A stretch of DNA of 60,579 nucleotides from positions 1 through 60,579 of the forward strand of contig JAHLFE010000013.1 of NCBI GenBank assembly GCA_018884035.1, given 5' to 3'. The notes under the pieces were generated by a model. That model saw nothing but the letters and a program-made list of their open reading frames with translations, ran no database searches and was not told the DNA's origin. Position 1 is the first letter of the stretch; the number at the start of each line of letters is the position of its first letter. This stretch comes from Candidatus Anaerobiospirillum pullicola (GTDB taxonomy: Bacteria; Pseudomonadota; Gammaproteobacteria; Enterobacterales; Succinivibrionaceae). The position numbers were made by a program, and so were the translations under genes. Shown piece after piece: positions 37,125 to 46,774 of the stretch.

Positions 37125-38426
37125 ATGTCTATTGCCCTAACGACGGTAGTACTTTTTGCCGTCTTCTTCTGCCTTTTGGCGCTCAGCGTGCCAATTAGCG
37201 TCAGTATTCTGATCTCCTCAGTGGTGACCGCGCTTACCACCTTATCGTGGGATCAGGTCGTGTTCATCTGCATGCAGAAAATGAATTCCGGTGTGGAGAG
37301 CTTCTCGCTTTTGGCCGTACCGCTGTTCATTTTGGCCGGTAACATCATGAATAACGGTGGTATTGCCCGCCGCATGATTAACTTTGCCAAGCTCTTCTGT
37401 GGCTTTATCCCTGGTTCTTTAGCGCAGGCCAATGTCTTAGGTAACATGCTCTTTGGTGCGCTGGCTGGCTCTGCTGTGGCCGCTGCTTCGGCTATGGGTG
37501 GCAGTATCAACCCAATCCAAAAGGAAGAGAAGTATGACATGGCCTATGCCACGGCCGTGAACATCGCTTCGGCGCCTACGGGTCTGCTCATTCCTCCAAC
37601 CTCGGCCTTCATTGTGTACTCCACGGTGGTGGGTGGCGTCTCGATTTCGGCGCTGTTTATGGCCGGTTACATTCCAGGCATCTTAATGGGTCTGGGTGTG
37701 ATGGTGGTGGCCTACCTCTATGCTCGTGCTCACAAGTATCCAACCACTGGTGTGGTGCCTTTAAAGACGGCTTTAAAGATCACCTTAGATGCCATGCCAA
37801 GCTTCCTGCTCATTATCATCGTGATCGGTGGTATTGTTTCGGGCGTGTTCACGGCTACTGAGGGTGCTGCGGTCTGCGTGGTGTACTGCTTGTTCTTATC
37901 GGTGCTCTATCGCTCCATTACCATGGAGAAGTTCACCAAGATCTTAGTCGACAGTGCTTGCACCAGCGGCATCATTCTGTTCTTAATCTCGACCTCGTCG
38001 GCGATGTCGTGGGTAATGGCTTACTCTGGTATTCCTGATGCCATCGCTGAGGGCTTGCTGTCCTTAAGTGACAACAAGTACGTGATCTTCTTCCTCATCA
38101 ACCTCATCTTATTGATTGTGGGCATGTTCATGGATATCACCCCAGCTATCCTGATCTTCACCCCAATCTTCCTGCCAATTTGCGTGTCGTTAGGCATGTC
38201 TCCAGTGCACTTTGGTGTGGTGCTGATCTTCAACATGTGCATTGGCTCGATGACACCACCTGTAGGTTCGGTGCTGTTTGTGGGCTGCGGCATTAACAAG
38301 ATTTCGATCGAGCGTGTGTCGATGATGCTGCTGCCATACTTTGCGGTACTGATTGCGATCCTGTTAGTGCTGACTTATGTACCAGCGATTTCGCTCTTTA
38401 TTCCTGAGATGATGGGCTTAGTCTAA
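37125..38426 (+). CDS. dctM: TRAP transporter large membrane subunit
   Basis: The product is the sodium-driven main permease (DctM type), with about 12 membrane segments over 433 residues. Conserved parts are FSLLAVPLFILAGNIMNNGG near residue 60, GALAGSAVAAASAMGGSI near 110, the GLLIPPTSAFIVYS motif near 157, and the C-terminal GSMTPPVGSVLFVGCG. A strong hairpin with a T tract follows 150 bp later. It completes the DctPQM set. Confidence 0.95.
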   Translation: MSIALTTVVLFAVFFCLLALSVPISVSILISSVVTALTTLSWDQVVFICMQKMNSGVESFSLLAVPLFILAGNIMNNGGIARRMINFAKLFCGFIPGSLAQANVLGNMLFGALAGSAVAAASAMGGSINPIQKEEKYDMAYATAVNIASAPTGLLIPPTSAFIVYSTVVGGVSISALFMAGYIPGILMGLGVMVVAYLYARAHKYPTTGVVPLKTALKITLDAMPSFLLIIIVIGGIVSGVFTATEGAAVCVVYCLFLSVLYRSITMEKFTKILVDSACTSGIILFLISTSSAMSWVMAYSGIPDAIAEGLLSLSDNKYVIFFLINLILLIVGMFMDITPAILIFTPIFLPICVSLGMSPVHFGVVLIFNMCIGSMTPPVGSVLFVGCGINKISIERVSMMLLPYFAVLIAILLVLTYVPAISLFIPEMMGLV

Positions 38427-38578
38427 GGACAGCCTTTCTCAGAGATGATGCAGCCTTGCTTAGCTTGAGGCCCTGCTGGGGTAGGGGCTCAGCTGCTGCC
38501 AGCTTAAACCGCATAAATGGTGTGGTGGAGCAAATGGCTGGGGCTGCCTCGGTTTCTGGAGTAATCTCACATTAGCTT

Positions 38579-38619
38579 AAGCCGCGATGTGGAGTGATTC
38601 GCATCACGGCTTTCTTTTT
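38579..38619 (+). terminator. Rho-independent terminator after dctM
   Basis: AAGCCGCGATG (38579-38589) pairs with CATCACGGCTT (38602-38612) with one C-A mismatch, followed by TCTTTTT. It closes the dctPQM transcript. Confidence 0.75.
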
Positions 38620-38958
38620 CAGCAGAGATGGCAGCAAGAGTTCACTGAGGTAGTGATTTTTACTAAAACTGCTCACATCCCAAATGGGTAAGTGTTTGTC
38701 CGCAGCCGCTTTTTTTAGACCTTGAGATAAGAGCGTTAGTGCCTTTTATTCCAGAGACACCATAAGCGCAGCGACTGCGCCGCCAAGTGGTGGGGTGCAT
38801 TCTTTTGGTGGATTACAGGTGGTAGGGGCACAGAGCTTACCTACCTACCTATCTACCTCAAAGTGCACTACGTCGTGTTTAAGGCCAGAGTGGTTGCAGG
38901 CACAGAGGATCTGCTGTTATCGCAAGAGAGGCTGTGTCAGCCTCTTATCGATTTTTGG

Positions 38959-39112
38959 GCTCTACTCAAAGTTTGGTGGATACCACAACGTCGCCACACA
39001 CCTTGAGGCAAGCACATGCATTGTGGTGATGGCGTTTAATGTTAGCCACCTCAGAGTAAGGAGCTCAGAGTAGTGTGGGTGTTCTATCTATCCACCAAAC
39101 TTTGAGTAGAGC
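38959..39112 (+). mobile_element. MITE-like repeat, copy D, with perfect ends
   Basis: The terminal inverted repeats are 24 bp and exact: 38959-38982 (GCTCTACTCAAAGTTTGGTG and four more bases) and 39089-39112. The body differs most from the other copies but keeps GATGGCGTTT and GAGTAGTGTG. The element ends 39 bp before the second GH31 gene, so it may contribute to that gene's promoter region. Confidence 0.75.
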
Positions 39113-39151
39113 TGCTTTTTGTTTGCTCGTAACCAATAAAGGCAGAGCGTC

Positions 39152-41773
39152 ATGTTTGTTAAAGACGTCCAGCAAGTGCGTGCTTTCACGCAAGATGGTG
39201 AATGCGGTTATATTGTCTTAGCCGCCGGTGCCCGCGTCAAAATCCAATGCCTCAGTGCAGACATCTTAAGAGTGCGAGTGCATTTTGATCCGCGTGACAC
39301 CGACTATAGTGCCATGAGCTTAGAACAGTTGTGGCGTGAGGGCATGGTCGAGCACTCCTATGCCTTAGTGCGTACCGCATGGGCCGATGATCTCGATGAG
39401 CTCTTTGCTGATGAGCGGCAGCGCGTCAGCGGCGTCATGGCCGAGATCACAACCGACAATGAGAAAGAAGTGGTTTTTGCCACTGAGCACGTCGAGCTCA
39501 TCATGCGCAAGCACCCACTGTCCTTTAAACTGCGCGATAAGTTAAGTGGTGCGGTGGTTTATGCAGACCTCACCGAGCGTGCTTTTGATAAGGACCACTT
39601 AGGACGCCTCACCCATTACAATCTCATCGATCAGCAGCATGATCACTTCTTTGGTTTTGGTGAAAAGACAGGTTATTTAGACAAGCGCGGCCGTCACATG
39701 CGCCTCTGCCCTAAGGACGCTATTGGCCACGATCCTGAGTGTGGCGAGCCACTTTACAAGCACATCCCTTTTTATGTGCGTGTTAACGATCTGCAAAACC
39801 ACTACGTCGGCCTCTTCTATAACAACTCCTACGATGCTGTCTTTGACATGGGTAACGAGCGCAGCGGTTACTGGGAGCCTTACAGCTACTATCAGGTTGA
39901 TGGCGGCGATATCGACCTCTTCCTCATCAATGGCCCCCACCTTAAAGACGTAGTCCGCCGTTACACCGATCTTACCGGTAAGAGCGCCATGCCAACGCTG
40001 CAGGAGATGGGCTTTACGGCGTCGACTATGTACTACGCTGAGCTTGATAAGGACTGCGATCAAGAAATTTACAAGGTGCTCAATAAGATGCGCGACAGCG
40101 GCATCTTAGTAGATAACTTCTGGTTGGCAAGTGGCTATAGTGCAGGTGAAAAAGACAAGCTACGCTACACCTTTAACTGGAACTTACGCCGCTTCCCCAA
40201 GCCAGAGGAGTTCTTTGCCAAGCTCAATGGCATGGGTATTAACGTCATACCAAACTTAAAGCCTGGCGTGCTCATGGGCCACCCTTACAAGGAGTACTAC
40301 TTAGAGCGCGATGCCCTTGTCAAAAAGCCACAAGCGGAGCTTGAGGCCCAGCAAAAGCAGGGAGCAGGCGATCCTTACTACGTGGGTAGATGGTGGGGCG
40401 GTCCTGGCTACTTTGTGGACTTTACCGGCCCCCAAGGCCGTGAGGCGTGGTCACACCTGCTGCAAGAGCGCATTCTCAAGATGGGCACCAAGACCGTCTG
40501 GAATGACAATAACGAGTTTGATGGTATCGAAGATCGCGAGGCGGTGGTGGCAGCCGAAGGTAAGGGGGGCACCATGGCTGAGTACAAGAGTATTCAGTCC
40601 AATATGATGGCCTATACCGCGAAAAAGTCCATTGCGGCGGTCTATCCTAACGAGCGCCCTTACATCATCAATCGTGCGGGCTTTGCTGGTGTGCAGCGTT
40701 ATGCACAGGTGTGGGGGGGCGATAACCTCACCTCATGGCGCACCCTAAAGTTTAATGTCGCGACCATCTTAGGCATGGGCGTGAGCGGTGTGGCTAATAT
40801 GGGCTGCGATATTGGTGGCTTTGCGGGGCCTGCCCCTGAGGCGGAGCTGATGCTGCGCTGGGTGCAAAATGGTGTCTTCCAGCCCCGCTTTACCATGAAC
40901 TCCGCCAATAACGACAACACCGTGACGCAACCTTTCATGTACCCTGAGTACATGGAAGAAATTAAGGCGGCATATGCCTTACGCTATCGTCACCTCATTT
41001 ACCTCTATGCGCTGATGCGCGTGGCGGCAACAGAGGGCTTACCAGTGTGGCGTCCTCTGTTTATGGAGTTTGAAGAGGATGAGCGCTGCTTAACTGACCA
41101 GAGCCTGAGCTTTATGTTTGGCCCATCACTCTTAGTGGCGACGGTGCTCGAAAAAGGGCAGACCCAGCGTCCGCTGTACCTGCCAGCAGGTGTGACTTGG
41201 TATGACCTCAATGACAACTTTAAGGCCTATGAAGGCGGTCAGGTCGTTAACTACCCTGTGACGAGCGCGACCATACCAATGTTCCTGCGTGACAACTCCA
41301 TTGTTATCACCTCGGACGACATCAAGCGTATTGTCTTTGATAAGGTCAAGACCTTACAGGTACTGGTGGCCGCTTCGGCTGCTACGGAGCCATTTAGCTT
41401 TGATTACTACGAGGACGATGGCCACAGTAAGGACTATGAGCAAGGGGTGTACGCACAGACCAAGATTACGGTGATCCCTGGCGAGCATCTGGAGCTTAAG
41501 TTTGACAAGACTGGCTCGTATGAGCACTCCTATGAGCAGCTGTATGTACAGGTAGTGAGTAAGCTTAAGGGCGCGCTTTTTGTCAGTTGTGAGGGTGAGG
41601 AGCTGACGCGCTATCTGGTGCCTGATGACTTTGCCGCAGCTGACAGTGGTTGGTATTACAACATGTCCTCACGGGTGATTGAGATTAAGTGCCGCAAGCC
41701 ACAGCAGGATAAGTTTACGCTGGTGGTGAGCACCAAGCACTTTGATCTGATTGGCATGGAGAACAACGGCTAA
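39152..41773 (+). CDS. GH31 alpha-glycosidase 2
   Basis: This is a second cytosolic GH31 retaining alpha-glycosidase. The putative nucleophile is Asp452 (VWNDNNEFDG) and the acid/base Asp524 (VWGGDNLTSW). The upstream landmarks FFGFGEKTGYLDKRGRH and YKHIPFYVRV correspond to those in the first GH31 protein, and the two align over almost their full length with many substitutions, so they probably split substrates. The 873 residues include an insertion rich in Glu/Lys (about residues 385-410) absent from its partner. AAGGCAGAG precedes the ATG. No signal peptide is present. Confidence 0.9.
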   Translation: MFVKDVQQVRAFTQDGECGYIVLAAGARVKIQCLSADILRVRVHFDPRDTDYSAMSLEQLWREGMVEHSYALVRTAWADDLDELFADERQRVSGVMAEITTDNEKEVVFATEHVELIMRKHPLSFKLRDKLSGAVVYADLTERAFDKDHLGRLTHYNLIDQQHDHFFGFGEKTGYLDKRGRHMRLCPKDAIGHDPECGEPLYKHIPFYVRVNDLQNHYVGLFYNNSYDAVFDMGNERSGYWEPYSYYQVDGGDIDLFLINGPHLKDVVRRYTDLTGKSAMPTLQEMGFTASTMYYAELDKDCDQEIYKVLNKMRDSGILVDNFWLASGYSAGEKDKLRYTFNWNLRRFPKPEEFFAKLNGMGINVIPNLKPGVLMGHPYKEYYLERDALVKKPQAELEAQQKQGAGDPYYVGRWWGGPGYFVDFTGPQGREAWSHLLQERILKMGTKTVWNDNNEFDGIEDREAVVAAEGKGGTMAEYKSIQSNMMAYTAKKSIAAVYPNERPYIINRAGFAGVQRYAQVWGGDNLTSWRTLKFNVATILGMGVSGVANMGCDIGGFAGPAPEAELMLRWVQNGVFQPRFTMNSANNDNTVTQPFMYPEYMEEIKAAYALRYRHLIYLYALMRVAATEGLPVWRPLFMEFEEDERCLTDQSLSFMFGPSLLVATVLEKGQTQRPLYLPAGVTWYDLNDNFKAYEGGQVVNYPVTSATIPMFLRDNSIVITSDDIKRIVFDKVKTLQVLVAASAATEPFSFDYYEDDGHSKDYEQGVYAQTKITVIPGEHLELKFDKTGSYEHSYEQLYVQVVSKLKGALFVSCEGEELTRYLVPDDFAAADSGWYYNMSSRVIEIKCRKPQQDKFTLVVSTKHFDLIGMENNG

Positions 41774-42639
41774 GCTCAGCTCAGATTAGCCTAGCTTAGC
41801 TTAGCTTAGCTCAGATTAGCTCATGATCTAAGCAGAGCAGTGCTGCGGAAGGAGTGATTGCATAAGTGACCTATGCTGGGTTGAAAGCTGGCCACGATCT
41901 ACCCCTTAAGATAAATGGTGCTGGTTAGCCAGAGCCTACCTAAAGAGGTGTCGCGGCTGATGGCCATGAGATCAGGCAGCCATTAACTCAGTTAAGTCAG
42001 TCGTTCCTGAGGTAAAGCCCAGAGCACTGTGCACTGAGCACAGAGCTCTGAGAGACTGAGAGCACTAAGCTGTGTTGGTTTAAGCAGGCGTTGTGGCTAT
42101 GGCTACAGCGCCTGTTTGCTTTTGGGTAACACCCACCACCATAACCCGAACTTACGCGTGGCCAGCGCCACGCAGAGCGTCATAGCTGTATATCCATCTC
42201 CAAGAGATCACACAAGTCCTAAAAGCTACTCAAGGAGTCCTCAGCCGCTACTTGGTATGGTTACCCAGCAGCTACATGGGGTAGACACGTGGGGTAGAGT
42301 AGGTGTTTGCTGTGGTGCTACTTACAGATCTGGACGTCATCTGGCGTATCTTCGGGGTAGCAGTGCTCCTGTGAGTAAGCAGGATGCCTATACAACATGT
42401 GCTGGCGTGTGACGTGACCTACTTTGAAGTGGTGGTGGTGGTCTGGATGTGGCTTTAGCGTAGGTGGTCTGAGCTGTAATATGCTGTACTATGTTGGAAC
42501 CATGTACTACCACCAACTAGTATGGTAGTGCTATGGCGATTATTGCCCATAAATTGCGTCTTTGTATGTAAGGACTGGCGTATTTGCTACATACAACTAT
42601 AGCTCTGCATAAGAAGAGAAAAAGATAGCACTTGCTGAT
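41774..42639. other. Gap after the second GH31 gene
   Basis: No gene is supported in these 866 bp. It begins with a run of TTAGCTTAGCTCAG-type repeats (about 41773-41830), has a CTTAAGATAA motif near 41904, a hairpin terminator at 42082-42123 and a GTGGTG run near 42430. Confidence 0.5.
42082..42123 (+). terminator. Hairpin terminator
   Basis: AAGCAGGCG (42082-42090) pairs with CGCCTG-TTTGCTT (to 42121) around an inner GTGG/CTAC step, then runs into TTTT. It lies 300 bp after the second GH31 gene and may end its transcript. Confidence 0.6.
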
Positions 42640-42828
42640 GTGGTTACAGCAGGGCTTTGGGCTGTGCTTGCGGTTTTTGCATTTCTTTTCTGCGCTGTGA
42701 TGCCAGATTTTTTGATCTTTACGGGCAGCGGCTTACAAGGTTGTAAGCAGTGCCACGAAAAGCAGTGTTTGCTATGCCAAACGGATTGGGAGCCGTTTGT
42801 TTTCATCACATCACCGCCTTACAGCTGA
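42640..42828 (+). CDS. Possible small membrane protein with cysteine pairs
   Basis: The evidence is weak. The 62-residue frame begins with GTG and has no good ribosome binding site. It encodes a hydrophobic helix (about residues 4-26) followed by CKQCHEKQCLLC, which looks like two metal or disulphide cysteine pairs. The next gene on the strand also encodes a small single-helix protein. I recognise no family. It may be noncoding; an overlapping open frame lies on the other strand. Confidence 0.3.
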   Translation: MVTAGLWAVLAVFAFLFCAVMPDFLIFTGSGLQGCKQCHEKQCLLCQTDWEPFVFITSPPYS

Positions 42829-42873
42829 GCTGGGGTGGGAGAAAAAGACAGTTACATAACAAGGGGGTTCGCC

Positions 42874-43113
42874 ATGGACGACAGCCTCGTGTTCAAGCTG
42901 ATTTTTATCCTCTTTATTGCCTTTAGTATCATCTGTGGAGCAGTGTATATCATCTTCAATGCATGGCGGGATCACAAACAAGAGCATTTAGCGCGCATGC
43001 AGCAGACGACCCAAGGGCGAGCACTTAGTTGGCAGCAGCCACAAATGCAGCAATGGCAGCGGCCGGTGCATGGTACGTGGCGGCAAGAGTTTTGGCAGCA
43101 GCGCTGGCGTTGA
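42874..43113 (+). CDS. Small single-helix membrane protein
   Basis: The frame encodes 79 residues. ATG 42874 has AAGGGGG about 7 nt ahead. One hydrophobic helix (residues about 6-28, VFKLIFILFIAFSIICGAVY) is followed by a basic, then Gln/Trp-rich tail (QQPQMQQWQRPVHGTWRQEF). It is probably an inner-membrane protein with a cytoplasmic tail. I do not recognise the family. It is followed by a strong bidirectional terminator, which supports it as a real transcribed gene. Confidence 0.6.
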   Translation: MDDSLVFKLIFILFIAFSIICGAVYIIFNAWRDHKQEHLARMQQTTQGRALSWQQPQMQQWQRPVHGTWRQEFWQQRWR

Positions 43114-43168
43114 GCCTTGTCAAGAGCAGGCGTTTTCAGACTGAGCCCAGACACAGAATAGCAACCAA

Positions 43169-43211
43169 GCAAAAGGGGCTGGTTAGGAATAACCTAACCA
43201 GCCCCTTTTGC
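43169..43211. terminator. Bidirectional rho-independent terminator
   Basis: There are exact 19-bp arms (43169-43187 and 43193-43211, core AAAAGGGGCTGGTTAGG) around a 5-nt loop. The A run on one side and T run on the other allow termination both ways. It separates the plus-strand small membrane protein gene from the minus-strand lipoprotein gene. Confidence 0.9.
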
Positions 43212-43222
43212 TTCTGCCCACT

Positions 43223-43558
43223 CTATTGATTGTCGTAAATCGAGTAGGTGGCTAATGCTCCTTGCTCATCTTGCCACGTGTGCAGTAAGTTCTCCAACTT
43301 CTCTGTGGCCTCTTGGCATTGCTTGACGTCGTCTCCGTAGTAGCAGGCCTTAAGGCGGGCAATAGCTAAGTCGTTGTATTCCTTGTTGCTCTTGCCTAAA
43401 TGCTCCGAGCGACATTTGGCCGCGTAATCTTGGTAGTCGCGATCTATCGGCAAAATGTGCGCGTAGCAGTTGTAGTTGTTGACCTCTGGCATCGTGTCAC
43501 AAGCGCTTAGCAGTAGGGCCATACATATGGCACCTACTGCACAGAGGATCTTCGCCAT
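43223..43558 (-). CDS. Small lipoprotein, unknown function
   Basis: The frame encodes 111 residues. The signal peptide ends with the lipobox LLSAC, so Cys20 should be lipidated and the protein anchored in a membrane facing the periplasm. The mature part is polar, with four further cysteines (NCYAH, KCRSE, CYYGDD, QCQEA) spaced so that two disulphides are possible. GGAGGTGACAC precedes the ATG. The family is not recognised. It is transcribed toward the shared terminator at 43169 and away from ruvC. Confidence 0.75.
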   Translation of the reverse strand: MAKILCAVGAICMALLLSACDTMPEVNNYNCYAHILPIDRDYQDYAAKCRSEHLGKSNKEYNDLAIARLKACYYGDDVKQCQEATEKLENLLHTWQDEQGALATYSIYDNQ

Positions 43559-43981
43559 AACGTGTCACCTCCGTGGTGCGTTTTACGTGGTAGGGATATC
43601 CCGCCCTCAGCTAAGAAGCGCAGCTTCACTAAGAGAGATCGTGCTTAACTTCAGGGCTCAGTGCAGGTAATGTCCCAGTCTTGTGATGGTATTTATACCA
43701 TCACTTGGATGTGTGGTAAAAGTCAAAAAGCGCAAAATAGTCGGTGTGGCCACAAAAAACGCAGAATTTTTCGCCGCACGCGTAGGGGACAGGTTTTTGT
43801 GATAGGCTAACAGCCTTGCTTTCTGGTGATGGTAGGCTACGCTTGCGCGGCAGGAGGCTGCTTGCAGCACTGCTGTTGCTTCTGCTTCTGTTGTGGTTCA
43901 AGCGCCTTGTCTGTGTGGCGTGTGCAGGTTAGAGCTGCCGCCATGGGGCCAGAGCTTTAGCGTCTTGAGTATAGGCTGCAC
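43559..43981. other. Divergent gap between the lipoprotein gene and ruvC
   Basis: No gene is supported. It probably holds both divergent promoters. An inverted pair GATGGTATTTATACCATCAC occurs at about 43685-43704. Confidence 0.45.
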
Positions 43982-44524
43982 ATGGCAGAGATCATCTTAG
44001 GTATTGACCCAGGCTCGCGCAAAACCGGCTATGGCGTGCTGCATATGCAGGGCAATCAGCTCACCTATTTGGGCTCGGGCTGCATTGTCATGGACACGTC
44101 TGATCCCATTGCCGAGCGTATGCTCATGATCTTTGAGGCGGTCTCGTCGATTATTGAGCAATTTCATCCGACAGTGATGGCGGTAGAAGAGGCTTTTTTA
44201 TCGAAAAACGTGCAAGCTACGATTAAGCTGGCGGAGGCGCGCAGTGCGGCCATGGTGGCAGGAGCGCGGCTCAAGCTTCCAGTGTACGAGTACACTCCGA
44301 TGCAGATTAAGCAGGCGGTGGTAGGCTATGGCGCAGCTGAAAAGTATCAGGTGCAATTTATGGTGACGAAGATTCTCCACTTAAACGGACGCCCCCAAGC
44401 TGACGCTGCCGATGCCCTTGCTTGTGCCATTTGCCATGGCTATACCTACAAGGTTAGCGTGGCCATGGGCGCAGGGGTACAAATTGGCTCCAGTGTGCGT
44501 GGTCGCTTGCGTCAAGGACGCTAA
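43982..44524 (+). CDS. ruvC: Holliday junction resolvase RuvC
   Basis: The product is the endonuclease that cuts Holliday junctions in the RuvABC resolvasome. The four acidic catalytic residues are visible: Asp in LGIDPGSRKTGYG near residue 8, Glu in VEEAFLSKN near residue 68, and the pair in DAADALACAICH near residues 138-141. The 180 residues are close to the usual 173. The ribosome binding site is weak. It is followed by ruvA after 290 bp, in the order standard for gammaproteobacteria. Confidence 0.97.
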   Translation: MAEIILGIDPGSRKTGYGVLHMQGNQLTYLGSGCIVMDTSDPIAERMLMIFEAVSSIIEQFHPTVMAVEEAFLSKNVQATIKLAEARSAAMVAGARLKLPVYEYTPMQIKQAVVGYGAAEKYQVQFMVTKILHLNGRPQADAADALACAICHGYTYKVSVAMGAGVQIGSSVRGRLRQGR

Positions 44525-44815
44525 GCGCTAGACAGCGCCCACAGCCAGCCGCTTGTGTCGCTTGCCTCAAGTGACGTGCCCTCAGTCATCACCTCAGATT
44601 GCGGTAAGGCGTAACTCTGTATCGCGCAAAGTCGGCATAAAACGGTAGGGCGCGGTGCTCGCCACGTGGTTGTAAACTAACGTGCAGTTTGCGCCGCCGT
44701 GATGTGTTGGTATCACCGCGCCGTGTGGCAAGGTCGGCAGTGTATGGCAACGCAGAGGCAGCATGGCTTACAGGTACAGCAGGGCTCACACCTTCTCTTT
44801 GGTTAAGGACAGGAT

Positions 44816-45502
44816 ATGATTGGCAGTATTCGCGGTAAGCTCTTAGGCTTTGACGCCGTCAATGCACTCATTGAGGTCAATAGCGGCCTCGGTTATGAGG
44901 TAGAAGTGCCAAGTAACCTAGTATCCGAACTAGAAGTGGGCTCTGAGTGCTTCTTGTATGTGCATCACATCGTGCGTGAGGACGCCGACCTCTTATTTGG
45001 CTTTAAGGACAAAGAGTCACGCTTGCTCTTTCGTGAGCTCATTAAAGTCACCAGCGTCGGACCTCGCAGTGCCATGGCGATCATTTCGCTCTTTACTTTG
45101 GACAGCTTTATTGAGGTGATCAACCAAGGCCGCCTCTCGTCCTTAGTCAAGGTGCCAGGCGTTGGTAAAAAGACCGCCGAGCGTATCATTGTGGAGATGA
45201 AAGATCGTCTTCATAAGCTCAATGTCGATGCACACGTCGCCGCTGCCGCCAGCATTGGAGTGAAGCGTAAGACTACAGTGAAGCCTGAGGATGAGCAGAT
45301 CCTAAGCTCCATCTTGCAGGAAAAGACTGACCCCGAGTCTGAGGAGCGGCAGATGTGTCATACGGCCTTACTGGGCTTAGGCTTTAAGGATGCTGAGGCC
45401 AGCATCATTATGAAAGAGGTGTACAAGCCTGGTATGGACGTCTCGACCGTGGTCAAAGAAGGCTTGCGTGTGGCGCGTGAAAAGCGCTTAGTGCGCGCGT
45501 AA
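44816..45502 (+). CDS. ruvA: Holliday junction DNA-binding protein RuvA
   Basis: The product forms the tetrameric junction-binding part of the branch-migration complex. The N-terminal OB domain starts MIGSIRGKLLGFD, the two helix-hairpin-helix motifs include VTSVGPRSAMAII and VPGVGKKTAERI, and the C-terminal domain that contacts RuvB includes ALLGLGFKDAEA. At 228 residues it is slightly longer than the usual 200-205, with extra length in the acidic linker. TAAGGACAGG precedes the ATG. It lies 110 bp before ruvB. Confidence 0.97.
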   Translation: MIGSIRGKLLGFDAVNALIEVNSGLGYEVEVPSNLVSELEVGSECFLYVHHIVREDADLLFGFKDKESRLLFRELIKVTSVGPRSAMAIISLFTLDSFIEVINQGRLSSLVKVPGVGKKTAERIIVEMKDRLHKLNVDAHVAAAASIGVKRKTTVKPEDEQILSSILQEKTDPESEERQMCHTALLGLGFKDAEASIIMKEVYKPGMDVSTVVKEGLRVAREKRLVRA

Positions 45503-45612
45503 GCGTACCTCTGAGCGCGCTAAAGTGCGCGTGGTGACTACGGTAAGGTAAAGGTTTTTAGGTGGGGGTGGTCTCTTGCCACACCACCGGTGTGGAGAAA
45601 AAGGTGTAGGGC

Positions 45613-46680
45613 ATGGCGGGAACTAAAGGCATTGTCGCTGATACGCTGCAAGTGGAGCTGGAGCGGGAGGTCTCTCCTAAAAAGAGCGTGGAAGAGCTGG
45701 CAGCAGAGGTGACGGAGAGCTCAGAGGATCGCGCACTGCGTCCCAAAACCCTCAATGACTACATTGGCCAAGAGGACGTTAAGTCGCAGCTGGCTATTGC
45801 GCTGGCAGCCGCCAAAAAGCGCAATGACGCTTTAGATCACGTGCTCATCTTTGGCCCTCCTGGCTTAGGTAAGACCACCCTCTCTAACATCATTGCCAAT
45901 GAGTTAGGCGTCACCTTATCTACGACCTCAGGACCAGCCCTTGAGAAAAAGGGTGATGCAGCAGCGTTGCTTACCAATTTAGGCCGTCGCGACGTGCTCT
46001 TTATTGACGAGATTCATCGTCTCACTCCAGTGATTGAGGAGTTCCTCTACCCTGCCCTTGAGGATTACGAGGTCGATATCATGACCGGTGAAGGCCCTTC
46101 GGCGCGCTCGATTAAGATCGATCTACAGCCGTTTACCCTCATTGGTGCCACCACGCGAGCTGGCACCCTGACCTCGCCTTTACGCGCTCGCTTTGGCATC
46201 ATCTTACAGCTGCATTTCTACTCACCTGAGGAGCTACTCTTAATCGTCACTGCTTCTGCCAAAAAGCTAGGCATCGAGATCGATCATGAGGGTGCCTTAG
46301 AGATTGCCAGCCGCTCGCGTGGCACGCCACGTATCGCTAACCGCTTGTTAAAGCGCGTCCGTGACTTTGCTGAGGTCAAGGGCGATGGCCGTATCACCAA
46401 GCAGATTGCGGAGCTGGCTTTAGAGATCCTCAAGATCGATAAGGACGGTTTTGACGACTTTGACCGCGCCTACATCAGCACCATTATCAATGACTTTAAT
46501 GGTGGCCCTGTTGGCATTGAGAGCTTAGCGGCGTCTTTGGGCTATGAGCGTGAGACTTTAGAGAATGTGGTCGAGCCTTACCTCATTCAAAACGGCTTTG
46601 TGCAGCGCTCGCGTATGGGCCGTATGGCTACCCATAAGGCTTACTCTAAGTGCGATGCCATGAGTAGGGATGCGCGCTAA
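45613..46680 (+). CDS. ruvB: Holliday junction branch-migration ATPase RuvB
   Basis: The product is the hexameric AAA+ motor that drives branch migration with RuvA. It shows [18 protein letters not shown], Walker [10 protein letters not shown] near residue 82, Walker [10 protein letters not shown], sensor ATTRAGTL and the arginine-finger segment LRARFGI, then the C-terminal winged helix. The 355 residues include an N-terminal lead of about 40, longer than usual. It ends about 95 bp before ybgC. Confidence 0.98.
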   Translation: MAGTKGIVADTLQVELEREVSPKKSVEELAAEVTESSEDRALRPKTLNDYIGQEDVKSQLAIALAAAKKRNDALDHVLIFGPPGLGKTTLSNIIANELGVTLSTTSGPALEKKGDAAALLTNLGRRDVLFIDEIHRLTPVIEEFLYPALEDYEVDIMTGEGPSARSIKIDLQPFTLIGATTRAGTLTSPLRARFGIILQLHFYSPEELLLIVTASAKKLGIEIDHEGALEIASRSRGTPRIANRLLKRVRDFAEVKGDGRITKQIAELALEILKIDKDGFDDFDRAYISTIINDFNGGPVGIESLAASLGYERETLENVVEPYLIQNGFVQRSRMGRMATHKAYSKCDAMSRDAR

Positions 46681-46774
46681 AAAGCGTGCTAAAAGCAGGA
46701 GGATTAAGCTCTCAGGGGCGGTAAGGCTTAAGGCTTAAGGTCAAGCGGTGATGACACAGGGACAGGAAAAGACT

